DNA of 64,000 bases from an uncultured Clostridia bacterium (lineage in GTDB: Bacteria > Bacillota > Clostridia > Christensenellales > UBA1242): assembly GCA_934778215.1 (NCBI GenBank), contig CAKVOE010000001.1, positions 310,001 through 374,000 on the forward strand, read 5' to 3'. The notes beneath the pieces were generated by a model. The model ran no database searches and was not told where the DNA came from. It saw only the letters and a list, made by a program, of their open reading frames with translations. The translations under genes and the position numbers were made by a program. Of the stretch, positions 7,176 through 16,206 are shown in pieces (the first letter of the stretch is position 1; every line of letters begins with the position of its first letter).

Positions 7176-8072
7176 ATGGGCAAAAGAACGCTAACAGGAG
7201 CGGTATTGTTTTTAATATTGGCATTGTTTATGGCAAGCAGATACCTAACTGTATACTTTTTTGATGCTTTTGTTATGGCACTTTCGTTTATGGCGTGTTA
7301 TGAAGTTATAAAAGCAAATCAAAAAGATGAAAGAAAATGCTCAAAAGCATATATTTACTTAGCACTTTCACATGTATATTTAATGTATTTGGCATATTCT
7401 CCATTTATTGCAAAAACAATATTGCAAACCTTATTATATCAATTACTATTAGCAATTTTATTCTTTGTGATTTCTGTAGTTGCAGATGTGTTCTATTTAA
7501 ACAAGCATAAAGATGAAGAGTTTGCACCAGAAGAGTTGTTGCTTTCAACAAAAAAACTTATGTCAATAATACTTTTCCCAAACACTCTAATTGGTACGCT
7601 TTATGGCATAAATGGGTTTAGTTTAGGAAAGGGAACTCTAATTTTGGGCTTGGTTTTTGGTGTTGCTATGGCAACAGATGTTTTTGCGTACATAATAGGT
7701 TGTGCAACACACAAAGGCAGATTTGCAAACCAAATATCTCCAAAAAAATCTATGAGTGGTGCAATAGGCGGTTTGGTTGGTGGCATTGTTGTGTCTGTTG
7801 CCATATATTTAATTTTTATAGTTGCTAATGTGTATAATCCGTTTGCCGAAATTAGCAAAATTAGTTTAATTGTATACTTTTTGCTTGTTGGCGTTTTGGG
7901 TTCTATTATTACCGAAGCGGGAGATTTGGTCGCTTCGAGTGTAAAAAGAAGATACAATTTAAAAGACTTTGGCAAAATTTTGCCTGGTCACGGCGGAATT
8001 ATGGATAGAATAGACGGGTTAATGTTTGTTTCGGCCATTGCATACATTTTAGCATTAATTATTATTGTTTAG
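7176..8072 (+). CDS. cdsA: Phosphatidate cytidylyltransferase (CDP-diglyceride synthase)
   Basis: 298 residues with about eight hydrophobic membrane segments. The C-terminal signature SSVKRRYNLKDFGKILPGHG followed by GIMDRIDG (about 250-280) identifies the family and carries the metal-binding Asp residues. It makes CDP-diacylglycerol from phosphatidate and CTP, the branch point of phospholipid synthesis. It has a GGAG site 12 bases after uppS and is followed 8 bases later by the rseP-type gene; dxr, often in between, is absent. Confidence 0.95.
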   Translation: MGKRTLTGAVLFLILALFMASRYLTVYFFDAFVMALSFMACYEVIKANQKDERKCSKAYIYLALSHVYLMYLAYSPFIAKTILQTLLYQLLLAILFFVISVVADVFYLNKHKDEEFAPEELLLSTKKLMSIILFPNTLIGTLYGINGFSLGKGTLILGLVFGVAMATDVFAYIIGCATHKGRFANQISPKKSMSGAIGGLVGGIVVSVAIYLIFIVANVYNPFAEISKISLIVYFLLVGVLGSIITEAGDLVASSVKRRYNLKDFGKILPGHGGIMDRIDGLMFVSAIAYILALIIIV

Positions 8073-8080
8073 GTGAAAAA

Positions 8081-9637
8081 ATGAAAATTACTTTATTTAC
8101 GTTAATTTTGTTTGAAATTGTTTTTAATTGGCTTTACAAACCCAATAATGAAAACAAGCAGTTTAGATTAATTATTCAAAATGTGCTTTCTAGCATAATT
8201 GTTGCGTGGGCAATAATTTGTATGATTAAGGGAGCAAATGCGTTTTTTTATGTATATTATTCTTTAATTATAGTTGTTTGCGCCCTAAAAACAATTTGGA
8301 GTGCAAACAGCAAGTTTAAAAATAAGGTTAATTTAATTTGTTTATACATAGAAGCATTGTTAACAATAGTTGCTTGTTGTGTAGAGTGGAATAAAATTAT
8401 TTATGTTATTTTAGCCATTGCCTTTTTGATGGTTTTAATAATGGTTCACGAGTTAGGCCATTATACGGCAGGTAAGATTTTAAAGTTTAAAATTACAGAA
8501 TTTTCTATTGGCTTTGGCCCTGCAATTTTTTCTAAAACAAAGGCAGACGGCGAAAAGTTTTCGATAAGAGCAATTCCTCTTGGTGGATATTGTGCATTTG
8601 AAGGGGAAGATGAAGAAAAAGAAACTGATGGTGCTTTTAATAAGCAAAAGCCTTGGAAAAGATTAATTGTACAATCTGCGGGTGTAATTTTCAACTTTTT
8701 GTTTGGGCTTATTATGAGCGTTGTTTACCTTGGTATGGCAAATTATGCGTTGCCAAAAGTTATTTCGGTTGCAGATTATAATTCTAATCAATTTATGGTT
8801 GGCGATGTAATTACCGAAGTTAACGGCAAAAAGTTTGATTATTATAAGGTTAGTTCTAACACATTAGAGCAATTTTCTAAACGCATTTCAAAATACGGCG
8901 AGGGTGAAGAAATAACCCTAACTATTTTAAGAGATGGAAAAGAACAGACATTGGTTGTAAAAAAGGAAAACAGAGATGCTTTTAGATATGTACTATATCC
9001 AGAAAAGATTTTTGATAACGCTTATTTTTATAACGATGTAACCTATCAAAGGTTTGCTTCAACAGAAGATTTGTTAGCGTATTTAAAAAATGTAGATAAC
9101 GAGTTGACCTCTGTTTATAAAAAAGATTTAGAAACAGGAATGTTTGTAGCCTATACAGAGGAAGAAATTTCAAGCCTTTGCGGTATATCTACAAGCAATT
9201 CGGGCGTGTCGCTAGGAATTTTGCAATCTTTTGAATACAAGAGATATTCTTTTGGCGAAGCGTTGCTTTATGCTTTCCCATTCTGCATAGATGTATGCTG
9301 GCTAATTTTAAAGGTTCTTGGTGGTATATTTACTGGGGCAACTAAGGTGTCAGAACTTGGCGGAACGGTTACCACAGTAGAGCAAATTGCAAAAATTACT
9401 AGCATAGATTGGAAATATATTTTCTACTTAATTCCATTAATAAGTATGAATTTGGCGGTGTTTAATATCTTGCCAATACCTGCATTAGATGGTGCAAGAA
9501 TGGTTTTTGTAATAATTGAATGGATTAGAAAAAAGCCAATTAACCGCAATGTAGAGGCATACATTCATTTCTTTGGTTTAATTATTCTTTTTGCACTCGT
9601 AATTTTCTTAGACTTTTATCATATTTTCTTACTATAA
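8081..9637 (+). CDS. rseP: RseP/RasP-type site-2 metalloprotease with an N-terminal membrane extension
   Basis: 518 residues, about 100 more than typical. The zinc motif HELGH is at 123-127 (normally near residue 20), followed by the conserved FSIGFGP and AIPLGGYCAFEGE. A PDZ domain is recognisable around FMVGDVITEVNGK to EEITLTILRDGKEQTLVV. The second metal-binding motif NILPIPALDGARM lies near 465-477, followed by the last membrane helices. The first ~115 residues form about three additional hydrophobic segments not found in classic RseP/RasP. The family cuts membrane-bound anti-sigma factors and signal peptide remnants inside the bilayer. It closes a run frr-uppS-cdsA-rseP and is followed 14 bases later by the PolC-like gene. 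Confidence 0.92.
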   Translation: MKITLFTLILFEIVFNWLYKPNNENKQFRLIIQNVLSSIIVAWAIICMIKGANAFFYVYYSLIIVVCALKTIWSANSKFKNKVNLICLYIEALLTIVACCVEWNKIIYVILAIAFLMVLIMVHELGHYTAGKILKFKITEFSIGFGPAIFSKTKADGEKFSIRAIPLGGYCAFEGEDEEKETDGAFNKQKPWKRLIVQSAGVIFNFLFGLIMSVVYLGMANYALPKVISVADYNSNQFMVGDVITEVNGKKFDYYKVSSNTLEQFSKRISKYGEGEEITLTILRDGKEQTLVVKKENRDAFRYVLYPEKIFDNAYFYNDVTYQRFASTEDLLAYLKNVDNELTSVYKKDLETGMFVAYTEEEISSLCGISTSNSGVSLGILQSFEYKRYSFGEALLYAFPFCIDVCWLILKVLGGIFTGATKVSELGGTVTTVEQIAKITSIDWKYIFYLIPLISMNLAVFNILPIPALDGARMVFVIIEWIRKKPINRNVEAYIHFFGLIILFALVIFLDFYHIFLL

Positions 9638-9651
9638 AAGTAGGTGTGCAA

Positions 9652-11181
9652 ATGATTGATATTATAAATGAAAAACTAAAAGGTTACAAAATATCATTTA
9701 ACTTAGAGTCTGCGGTCTTTAATAAAGACTTGCGGGCTTTAAGTTTAAGTTTGGTGTACCCTGATGAGTGTATTTTGAGTGAAGATATAAGAAAAACGGT
9801 AAAAGCGGAAATATATGAGTTATTGCCAGACGGTATTAAGACATTAAATATTAAGTACAAAAAAAATTATTTTGATGACGAAAGTATAAAACAGTTTGTT
9901 CACGATAATTTTAAAAAGAAATTGCCAATTGTAAGATTAGATTATTCAGCAATTAATTTTGATAAATCTAGCAGTTTGATAACGCTAGATGTAGAAGAAA
10001 GATTTTTAAATATTATTAATTCTAGCACAATATTAGACGAAACAAAAAGCGGTCTTCAAAAAAAATATTACTCTAACTTTGAAATACAAATAACGCCAAC
10101 ACCAAATAAGGTTATAGAGGTAAAAGAAGAAGATGCCTTTGTAGAGGATAATAGCAGGGAATCATATATTATAGAATTAAAATCTATTGAGCCATATATA
10201 GGTGAGTGCATTCAAGACTCGCCAATATTAATGGCGACAATGGTAGAACCAGACGATGCAGTATGCGTTGCTGGTAAAATAAGGAATTTTAGCGAGCATA
10301 AAACAAAAGAAAAGATAACCGAAGACGGAAAGGTAAGACCTGAAAAACCTTATTATACATTTGAAATATTTGATTATAGTGGGTCGTTGCGGGTGGTATA
10401 TTTTCCAACAAAAGCAACCCTTTCAAAAGCCGAGAAGTTGTCTAACGACCAAGAAGTCTGCATTTTTGGAAGTTTAGAAGAAAGCAATTTTGATGCGGGG
10501 TTAAGCCTAAGACCAAAACTAATAAGTCTTTGTACCTTTGAAGATGGTTTTTTTGAAAGGGTGTATACCAAGCCTGTTCCAAAAAAATATAGGTACATTT
10601 TCCCAGAAGAATACAAATCGGAGGCACAATCTAATTTATTCTTTACCGATGAAAAAATAACTAACCCATATTTATTAGACAACACTTTTGTTGTGTTTGA
10701 CCTAGAAACTACCGGAACGGCGTACAACAGAGATAAAATAATAGAAATTGGTGCCGTAAAAATGGTTGGTGGCAAACTTACAGAAACTTTTTCGTGTTTA
10801 ATAGACCCCGAAATACATATTCCAGAAGACGCAACAAAGGTAAATAACATTAACGATGATATGGTAAGAGGGTGCCATACAATAAAAGACGTTTTGCCTG
10901 ACTTTTTTAAATTTTGCGAAAATAGTATAATGGTTTCTTATGTTATAGGCTTTGACTTTAATTTCGTTAGTTTTGTTGGCAAACAATTAGGGTATGCATT
11001 TACACATAAAACATTTGATGCATTTGTGCTTGCAAAATCCAAAATGAAGGGTGTAAAAAACTATAAACTAACAACCATAGCAAAAGAGTTGGGAATAGAT
11101 TTAGAAAATGCACACCGTGCAGTGTTTGATGCTGTGGCTGCCGCAGAGGTTATGCGTAAATTGTTAAAAGATGCCGAATAA
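9652..11181 (+). CDS. PolC-like protein lacking the polymerase: N-terminal + OB + DEDDh 3'-5' exonuclease
   Basis: ATG 9652 (AGGTG five bases upstream) is preferred over GTG 9646; 509 residues against about 1,430 for PolC. The first ~185 residues resemble the PolC N-terminal region. An OB-fold domain follows (about 195-305: VCVAGKIRNFSEHKT, YTFEIFDYSGSLRVVYFP, EVCIFGSL), as in PolC. A short linker takes the place of the PHP segment, then a complete DEDDh exonuclease: VVFDLETTG (about 348-356), the FDFNF Asp in the second motif, and HRAVFDA (about 489-495). The protein ends right there, without the PHP remainder, palm, fingers or tandem HhH. It lies exactly where polC sits in Bacillota, between rseP and rimP. 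The frame is clean and catalytic residues are intact, so it looks like a maintained exonuclease rather than decay. It may proofread in trans or serve repair; this is inference. Confidence 0.85.
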   Translation: MIDIINEKLKGYKISFNLESAVFNKDLRALSLSLVYPDECILSEDIRKTVKAEIYELLPDGIKTLNIKYKKNYFDDESIKQFVHDNFKKKLPIVRLDYSAINFDKSSSLITLDVEERFLNIINSSTILDETKSGLQKKYYSNFEIQITPTPNKVIEVKEEDAFVEDNSRESYIIELKSIEPYIGECIQDSPILMATMVEPDDAVCVAGKIRNFSEHKTKEKITEDGKVRPEKPYYTFEIFDYSGSLRVVYFPTKATLSKAEKLSNDQEVCIFGSLEESNFDAGLSLRPKLISLCTFEDGFFERVYTKPVPKKYRYIFPEEYKSEAQSNLFFTDEKITNPYLLDNTFVVFDLETTGTAYNRDKIIEIGAVKMVGGKLTETFSCLIDPEIHIPEDATKVNNINDDMVRGCHTIKDVLPDFFKFCENSIMVSYVIGFDFNFVSFVGKQLGYAFTHKTFDAFVLAKSKMKGVKNYKLTTIAKELGIDLENAHRAVFDAVAAAEVMRKLLKDAE

Positions 11182-11239
11182 CAAAACCTTTGCGTAAATA
11201 ATATAATTACAAAATATTATTAAATTATTTGAAAAACTA

Positions 11240-11269
11240 TTGCAAAATTTGTAATTTATGTGATATAAT
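11240..11269 (+). promoter_or_regulatory. Promoter of the rimP-nusA-infB operon leader
   Basis: TTGCAA (11240-11245), 18-base spacer, extended -10 TG-A-TATAAT (TATAAT 11264-11269). Transcription should start near 11276, only about 17 bases before a perfect terminator hairpin. Confidence 0.75.
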
Positions 11270-11292
11270 TAATTTGTAAATAACTAATCTTT

Positions 11293-11327
11293 GTTGAACG
11301 GACAAATGCGTCCGTTCAACTTTTGTT
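11293..11327 (+). terminator. Terminator/attenuator in the rimP-nusA leader
   Basis: Perfect 11-base arms GTTGAACGGAC (11293-11303) and GTCCGTTCAAC (11310-11320), loop AAATGC, followed by TTTTGTT. It lies downstream of a strong promoter and upstream of rimP, so it can act as an attenuator for the nusA operon as well as ending the upstream unit. Confidence 0.85.
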
Positions 11328-11351
11328 ATATAGCGTATGAGTAATTACAAT
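11323..11351 (+). promoter_or_regulatory. Possible second promoter for rimP
   Basis: TTGTTA (11323-11328), 17-base spacer, TACAAT (11346-11351), just after the hairpin. It would bypass the attenuator. Weaker than the first promoter. Confidence 0.35.
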
Positions 11352-11412
11352 TATTAAACTAAACCAAAATTAAATTATTTACAAAAACCAAAATTGTTTT
11401 TAGGAGAATACA

Positions 11413-11877
11413 ATGGAAAAGATTTCGGTAGCACAAGAAGTTAAAGACTTTATTACGCCTATTGTAGAAGGCTTAGGGTATATCTTGGTAGATGTCGAAT
11501 ATGCAAAAAAACAGAACGGAATGAATTTAACAGTGTTTATAGATTCGCCACAGGGTATTATGCTAGATGACTGCGAAAAGGTGCATCTTGCAATAGACTC
11601 TCCGTTAGACGAACTAGACCCAACAAAGGGTGCAGGCTACACACTAAATGTGTCATCGCCGGGGCTAGATAGACCAATAAAAACCGATAAGCAACTATCT
11701 GCAAACATTGGCAAGGAGCTTGATGTGTCAACTTACACTAAAGTTTTGGGCGAAAAACAGTTTAGCGGAACGCTTTTGGGGTTTACCGATGATGAAGTTA
11801 TAATTGGTTTAAATGATTCTACAATTGCGTTAGAAAGAAAAAATATAGCAAAAATAACAAAACATATTGATTTTTAA
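11413..11877 (+). CDS. rimP: Ribosome maturation factor RimP
   Basis: 154 residues, AGGAG site. LGYILVDVEYAKKQNGMNLTVFIDSPQGIMLDDCEKVHLAID and YTLNVSSPGLDRPIKTDKQL are the RimP signatures, with the conserved SSPGLDRP box; the C-terminal SH3-like domain ends the protein. It assists 30S subunit assembly. It opens the operon rimP-nusA-ylxR-ylxQ-infB-rbfA in the conserved order. Confidence 0.95.
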   Translation: MEKISVAQEVKDFITPIVEGLGYILVDVEYAKKQNGMNLTVFIDSPQGIMLDDCEKVHLAIDSPLDELDPTKGAGYTLNVSSPGLDRPIKTDKQLSANIGKELDVSTYTKVLGEKQFSGTLLGFTDDEVIIGLNDSTIALERKNIAKITKHIDF

Positions 11878-11898
11878 ATTAGGGAGGATTTTACAAAA

Positions 11899-13077
11899 AT
11901 GATTAATAAGGACTTTTTTTTAGCACTTGATGAATTAGAAAAAACAAAAGGAATCAGCAAAGAAACTTCAATAGAGTGGCTAAAAAATGGGCTGGTAATG
12001 GCTTACAAAAAAAATTATGGCGAAGGAAAAGATATAATAGTAAAGTTAGATCCAGATAAAAACACAATCAAATTATACGCAGGAAAAACGGTGGTAAAAG
12101 ATGATGAAATTACCGACCCAGATACTCAAATTTCATTAACAAACGCAAAACTTGTAAAAAAGACTGCAAAAGTTGGCGATATGCTAAAAGAAGAAATAAC
12201 ACCAAAGGATTTTGGAAGAATTGCAGCGGGTGCAGCAAAGCAAATATTTACACAAAAATTTAGAGAGGCCGAAAGAAGTACTGCAGCAAAAGAGATGAAT
12301 GAAAAGTTGGAGCAAATAGTTACAGGAATTGTTAGAAGGGTAGACAAAGATACAATTTATTTAGAAATTTTGGGTTCTCAAATAGAAGGCGTGCTAATGT
12401 CTAACGACCAAATACCGGGCGAAAAGTATAATGTAAATGACAGAATTAAAGTATTTGTAAAAAAATTAAGAGAAACCGCTCGTGGCACACAAGCAATTGT
12501 TTCAAGAAGTTCGCCACTATTTGTAAAGAAACTTTTTGAAATGGAAGTTCCAGAAATTGCATCGGGACTTGTAACAATTAAAGGTTGCACAAGAGAGGCA
12601 GGATACCGAACAAAAATTGCAGTACATAATGAAGACCCTTCTATTGATCCGCTTGGTGCGTGTGTTGGCAACAAAGGCACAAGAGTAAATAATATTGTAG
12701 CCGAACTTGGTGGAGAAAAGATTGATATAATTATTTGGTCAGATGATCCATTTGAATATATTGCCCGTGCATTATCTCCTGCAAAGGTTTTGACGGTAGA
12801 AGTAAATGATGAAGTAAAATCCGCTCGTGCAATCGTTCCAGACGATAAACTATCTTTGGCAATAGGAAAAAGTGGTCAAAATGTAAGGCTTGCTGCTAAG
12901 TTAACAAATTGGAAAATAGATGTAAAGAGTGTTTCTCAAAGTGTTGATCCAAATACCAATGACAAACAATCTGACAGTATTTCTGATGTAGATATGAACA
13001 CCGTAAAAGCAAACTTTAATGATATTAATTCTATGTTTAAAAGTGTTAATCTTGACGGATTGGGAGATTCTGAATAA
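11899..13077 (+). CDS. nusA: Transcription termination/antitermination factor NusA
   Basis: 392 residues with a strong AGGGAGG site. The N-terminal RNA-polymerase-binding domain (about 1-125) is followed by an S1 domain (IVTGIVRRVDKDTIYLEILGSQIEGVL), then two KH domains: the first includes DPIGA-like DPLGACVGNKGTRVNNIVAEL, the second KLSLAIGKSGQNVRLAAKLTNW. There is no C-terminal acidic repeat domain as in E. coli; the short Asp/Asn-rich tail is usual for Bacillota. It modulates pausing, hairpin folding and termination. Its stop codon overlaps the start of ylxR by one base. Confidence 0.97.
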   Translation: MINKDFFLALDELEKTKGISKETSIEWLKNGLVMAYKKNYGEGKDIIVKLDPDKNTIKLYAGKTVVKDDEITDPDTQISLTNAKLVKKTAKVGDMLKEEITPKDFGRIAAGAAKQIFTQKFREAERSTAAKEMNEKLEQIVTGIVRRVDKDTIYLEILGSQIEGVLMSNDQIPGEKYNVNDRIKVFVKKLRETARGTQAIVSRSSPLFVKKLFEMEVPEIASGLVTIKGCTREAGYRTKIAVHNEDPSIDPLGACVGNKGTRVNNIVAELGGEKIDIIIWSDDPFEYIARALSPAKVLTVEVNDEVKSARAIVPDDKLSLAIGKSGQNVRLAAKLTNWKIDVKSVSQSVDPNTNDKQSDSISDVDMNTVKANFNDINSMFKSVNLDGLGDSE

Positions 13078-13337
13078 TGAAAAAAACGCCAAAACGAATG
13101 TGTGTTGTTTGCAGGCAGATGTTTGACAAAAATGAACTGTTGAGAGTGGTAAAAACGCCAACGGGGGAACTTTTGGTAGATGAAACCGGCAAAGCAAATG
13201 GCAGAGGTGCATATATTTGTAAAAATGAAGAATGTCTTGCAAATGCAAAAAAAAGAAAGGCCATTGAAAGAGCATTACAAATAACTAGCATTAATGAAGA
13301 ACTTTTTGATAAACTTAGGAGCAAAATAGTTGAATAA
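13077..13337 (+). CDS. ylxR: YlxR/RnpM family RNA-binding protein
   Basis: 86 residues, starting within the nusA stop codon (TAATG), so the two are translationally coupled. RMCVVCRQMFDKNELLRVVKTPTGELLVDETGKANGRGAY, with the GRGAYIC box, is diagnostic for DUF448/YlxR. In Bacillus subtilis this protein (RnpM) binds RNase P RNA and modulates it. It sits between nusA and ylxQ in the conserved order. Confidence 0.93.
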   Translation: MKKTPKRMCVVCRQMFDKNELLRVVKTPTGELLVDETGKANGRGAYICKNEECLANAKKRKAIERALQITSINEELFDKLRSKIVE

Positions 13338-13605
13338 TAAATTATGTTCATATATAGGGTTTGCAATAAAATCAGGGCTTGTATATATAGGTGTTGATAA
13401 TATTAAACCAAATGCAGAAGTTTGTTTGATTACAAACAACTTAGCGGAAAACAGCAAAGAGAAAATTAATAATTTTAAAAATTTGAAGGTTTTTGAGATT
13501 GACCAAAGCATTTTTGATAAGATGTTAAATGCAGGCGTAAAAGTAATTAGTATAAAAAAAAGCGAATTAAGTAAAGCAATAGTAAAATTATTGGAGGAAA
13601 AGTAA
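13330..13605 (+). CDS. ylxQ: L7Ae-family ribosomal-protein-like YlxQ
   Basis: 91 residues from a TTG start at 13330 that overlaps the ylxR end by 8 bases. IGFAIKSGLVYIGVDNIKP, EVCLITNNLAENSKEKI and the C-terminal VKVISIKKSELSKAIV follow the L7Ae/L30e/YbxF fold, which recognises kink-turn RNA. The start is chosen for the coupling and because the first residues match the family's opening helix; no ATG is available before residue 70. Function in Bacillota is not firmly known. Confidence 0.85.
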   Translation: MNNKLCSYIGFAIKSGLVYIGVDNIKPNAEVCLITNNLAENSKEKINNFKNLKVFEIDQSIFDKMLNAGVKVISIKKSELSKAIVKLLEEK

Positions 13606-16194
13606 TTGAATAACCAAAAAACACAAAATGTGGCAACCGACGAAACAAACAAGGAAAGCGCAATAAAAAGACTTGCGGGTATTAAGGGAGAAGCAAGTTC
13701 ACTAAGTGCGGTTATTAAAAAGTGTTTAACCCATTCTGTAGACATTAGCAAAAAAATTAGAAGTCGTGCAGACCTATTAAGGTCTACTCAAAAAGAGAAC
13801 ACAAAAGAAGAAGCTGTTTCAAATACAAAAGAAGAAACGGTAAGTGTTCCTGAGTTTAAGCCTGCTTCAATAACAAAACCAACCACAAAGTCTACAAGCG
13901 ATAATAAACCAGCAGGCAGTGGGTTTAAGTTTGGAAAACCGGGTGTTCCTGATGCGGGTGTTAGAACAAGACATTTTAACAACGATAACGGTGGAAGAAT
14001 GGTTGACAATAGGGGTCAAAGACCAACTCAACAAAGGGACGGACAACGCCAAGCGTTTAATAATGGTACTCGTCCTCAGTTTGCTAATGGTCAAAACAGA
14101 TTTAACAACAATCAAGGTCGCCCATACAACCCTAATAATAAAATGCAAGGTGCAAATGGTGCAATGCCAGAAAAAGGTGCAAGACCTGTTCAATCTCAAT
14201 CGGCTGGTGCTGTAGGGTCAGGATTTGTTTCTCAGGGCAAGCCAAAAACCGATTATAAAGCCCAACAAACAAAGAAAAAAACCGAGCATAATTACGAAGA
14301 GAAAAAATCACTAAACCGTAAAGCGCTTTTAATGAGAGGTTTTGTTGCCGATGCAAGTTTAGAAAACGAAGATGGCGTAATTATGGGTTCAAGAAAAATT
14401 AAGGGTAAAAAGGCAAGACAACAAGAAACCGTTGTTGCTCCAGCAATTGACCATGCAGTAATTACCACCGATAATTTAACAGTAAAATTGCTTGCAGAAA
14501 AAATTGGTAAACCAGTGGTAGAAATCATTAAAAAATTTATGATTCTTGGTAATATGGTAAATATCAATAGCCAAATAGATTTTGAAAGTGCAGAACTTAT
14601 AGCGAGCGAATTTGGCGTAACACTAGAACAAAAACTAGAAAAAACAGCAGAAGAGCAATTAAGCGATATCAAAAATATTAATGATGACGAAAAAGATTTA
14701 GTTAAGCGTCCGCCAGTTGTTACCGTTTTGGGTCACGTAGACCACGGTAAAACCTCTTTGCTTGACTACATTAGAGAAACTAATGTTATAGATGGTGAAG
14801 CTGGTGGAATAACACAACACATAGGGGCCTATACAATTGAAAAAAATGGCGAGTTAATTACATTTATTGATACCCCGGGTCACGCTGCGTTTACTGCTAT
14901 GCGTGCTAGAGGTGCAGAGCTTACCGATATTGCAATTTTGGTTGTTGCAGCCGATGATGGTGTTATGCCACAAACGGTAGAGGCTATTAAAGAAATTAAG
15001 TCAGTTAAAGCACCAATGATTGTTGCAATAAACAAAATAGATAAGCCTGAAGCAAACATTGATAGAATAAAACAGCAACTAACTGAGTACGATGTTGTTC
15101 CAGAAGAATGGGGTGGTGACGCAATTATTATTCCTATATCTGCAAAAACCGGTCAAAACATAGACAAGTTATTAGAAATGATTTTATTTGTTGCAGAATA
15201 CCAAAATTTAAGAGCAAATCCATCTCGTAAAGCAATTGGTTCGGTTATAGAAGCAAAACTAGACAAAGGTAAAGGTCCAGTTGCTACCATTTTGGTGCAA
15301 AATGGTACACTAAAAGTTGGCGATGTAATTATTGCCGGTACCAGTGCGGGCAAGGTTAGAGCAATGCTAAACGAAAAGGGTAAAAATGTTAAGTCGGCAG
15401 GACCTTCGTTTGCTGTAAGTGTTTTAGGTCTTTCTAATGTTCCTAATGCTGGCGATGAAATGTATGCAGTAGATGAAAAGATGAGTAAAAAGGTTCTTTC
15501 CGAAAGAATGGTAAAAGAAAAGACAGACAAAATTAAAGCAACAGATAATTCGGTAGATGCTCTTATGAGTAGATTTAAAGAAACCGAATATAAAAGTTAT
15601 AACGTTATTATTAAAGCCGATGTGCAAGGCTCATTAGAGGCGTTAACTGCAACCCTTAGCGAAATTATGAATGAAGAGGTTAAGGTTAGATGCATACACG
15701 GCGGTGTAGGTGCCATAAACGAAAATGATGTAATGATGGCACAAGCATCTAATGCAATTATTGTTGGGTTTAATACCAAGCCAGACTTTAAAGCAAAAGT
15801 TTTAGCAGACAAGTACAAAGTTAACATTTTGTACAACAAAATTATTTATGAAGTTGTAGATTATGTAACGAAACAGATTGATGCAATGAAAACACCAAAA
15901 TATAAAGAAAACATTACGGGCAAAGCTGAGATTAGAGCGGTATTTAAGGCAAGCAAAGTTGGGGCTATTGCTGGTTGCTATATTTTAGATGGCAAATTAT
16001 CTCGTGGGCAAAAGGTTAGAGTGTATCGCAATAAAGATGTAATTTTTGATGGCAACATTGCAACAATTCAAAGAGAAAAAGATGAAGTTAAAGATATCTC
16101 TGCGGGATTTGAATGTGGTATTGTATTAAAAGATTTCAGCCAAATTCAAATTGGAGATATTATAGAAGGTATTTCGTTAGAAAGAATAAATTAA
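13606..16194 (+). CDS. infB: Translation initiation factor IF-2
   Basis: 862 residues from TTG 13606, with GGAGG nine bases upstream and the start directly after the ylxQ stop. The first ~270 residues are a low-complexity linker rich in Asn, Gln, Lys and Gly. An IF2-N helical module follows near 285-340 (TTDNLTVKLLAEKIGKPVVEIIKKF), then the GTPase domain: GHVDHGKTS (about 376), ITQHIGAY switch, DTPGHAAF, NKIDKP. Domains II, III (the Rossmann-like DVQGSLEAL region) and C2 that binds fMet-tRNA follow. It brings initiator tRNA to the 30S subunit. Confidence 0.97.
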   Translation: MNNQKTQNVATDETNKESAIKRLAGIKGEASSLSAVIKKCLTHSVDISKKIRSRADLLRSTQKENTKEEAVSNTKEETVSVPEFKPASITKPTTKSTSDNKPAGSGFKFGKPGVPDAGVRTRHFNNDNGGRMVDNRGQRPTQQRDGQRQAFNNGTRPQFANGQNRFNNNQGRPYNPNNKMQGANGAMPEKGARPVQSQSAGAVGSGFVSQGKPKTDYKAQQTKKKTEHNYEEKKSLNRKALLMRGFVADASLENEDGVIMGSRKIKGKKARQQETVVAPAIDHAVITTDNLTVKLLAEKIGKPVVEIIKKFMILGNMVNINSQIDFESAELIASEFGVTLEQKLEKTAEEQLSDIKNINDDEKDLVKRPPVVTVLGHVDHGKTSLLDYIRETNVIDGEAGGITQHIGAYTIEKNGELITFIDTPGHAAFTAMRARGAELTDIAILVVAADDGVMPQTVEAIKEIKSVKAPMIVAINKIDKPEANIDRIKQQLTEYDVVPEEWGGDAIIIPISAKTGQNIDKLLEMILFVAEYQNLRANPSRKAIGSVIEAKLDKGKGPVATILVQNGTLKVGDVIIAGTSAGKVRAMLNEKGKNVKSAGPSFAVSVLGLSNVPNAGDEMYAVDEKMSKKVLSERMVKEKTDKIKATDNSVDALMSRFKETEYKSYNVIIKADVQGSLEALTATLSEIMNEEVKVRCIHGGVGAINENDVMMAQASNAIIVGFNTKPDFKAKVLADKYKVNILYNKIIYEVVDYVTKQIDAMKTPKYKENITGKAEIRAVFKASKVGAIAGCYILDGKLSRGQKVRVYRNKDVIFDGNIATIQREKDEVKDISAGFECGIVLKDFSQIQIGDIIEGISLERIN

Positions 16195-16206
16195 GGAGAT
16201 TTTATA

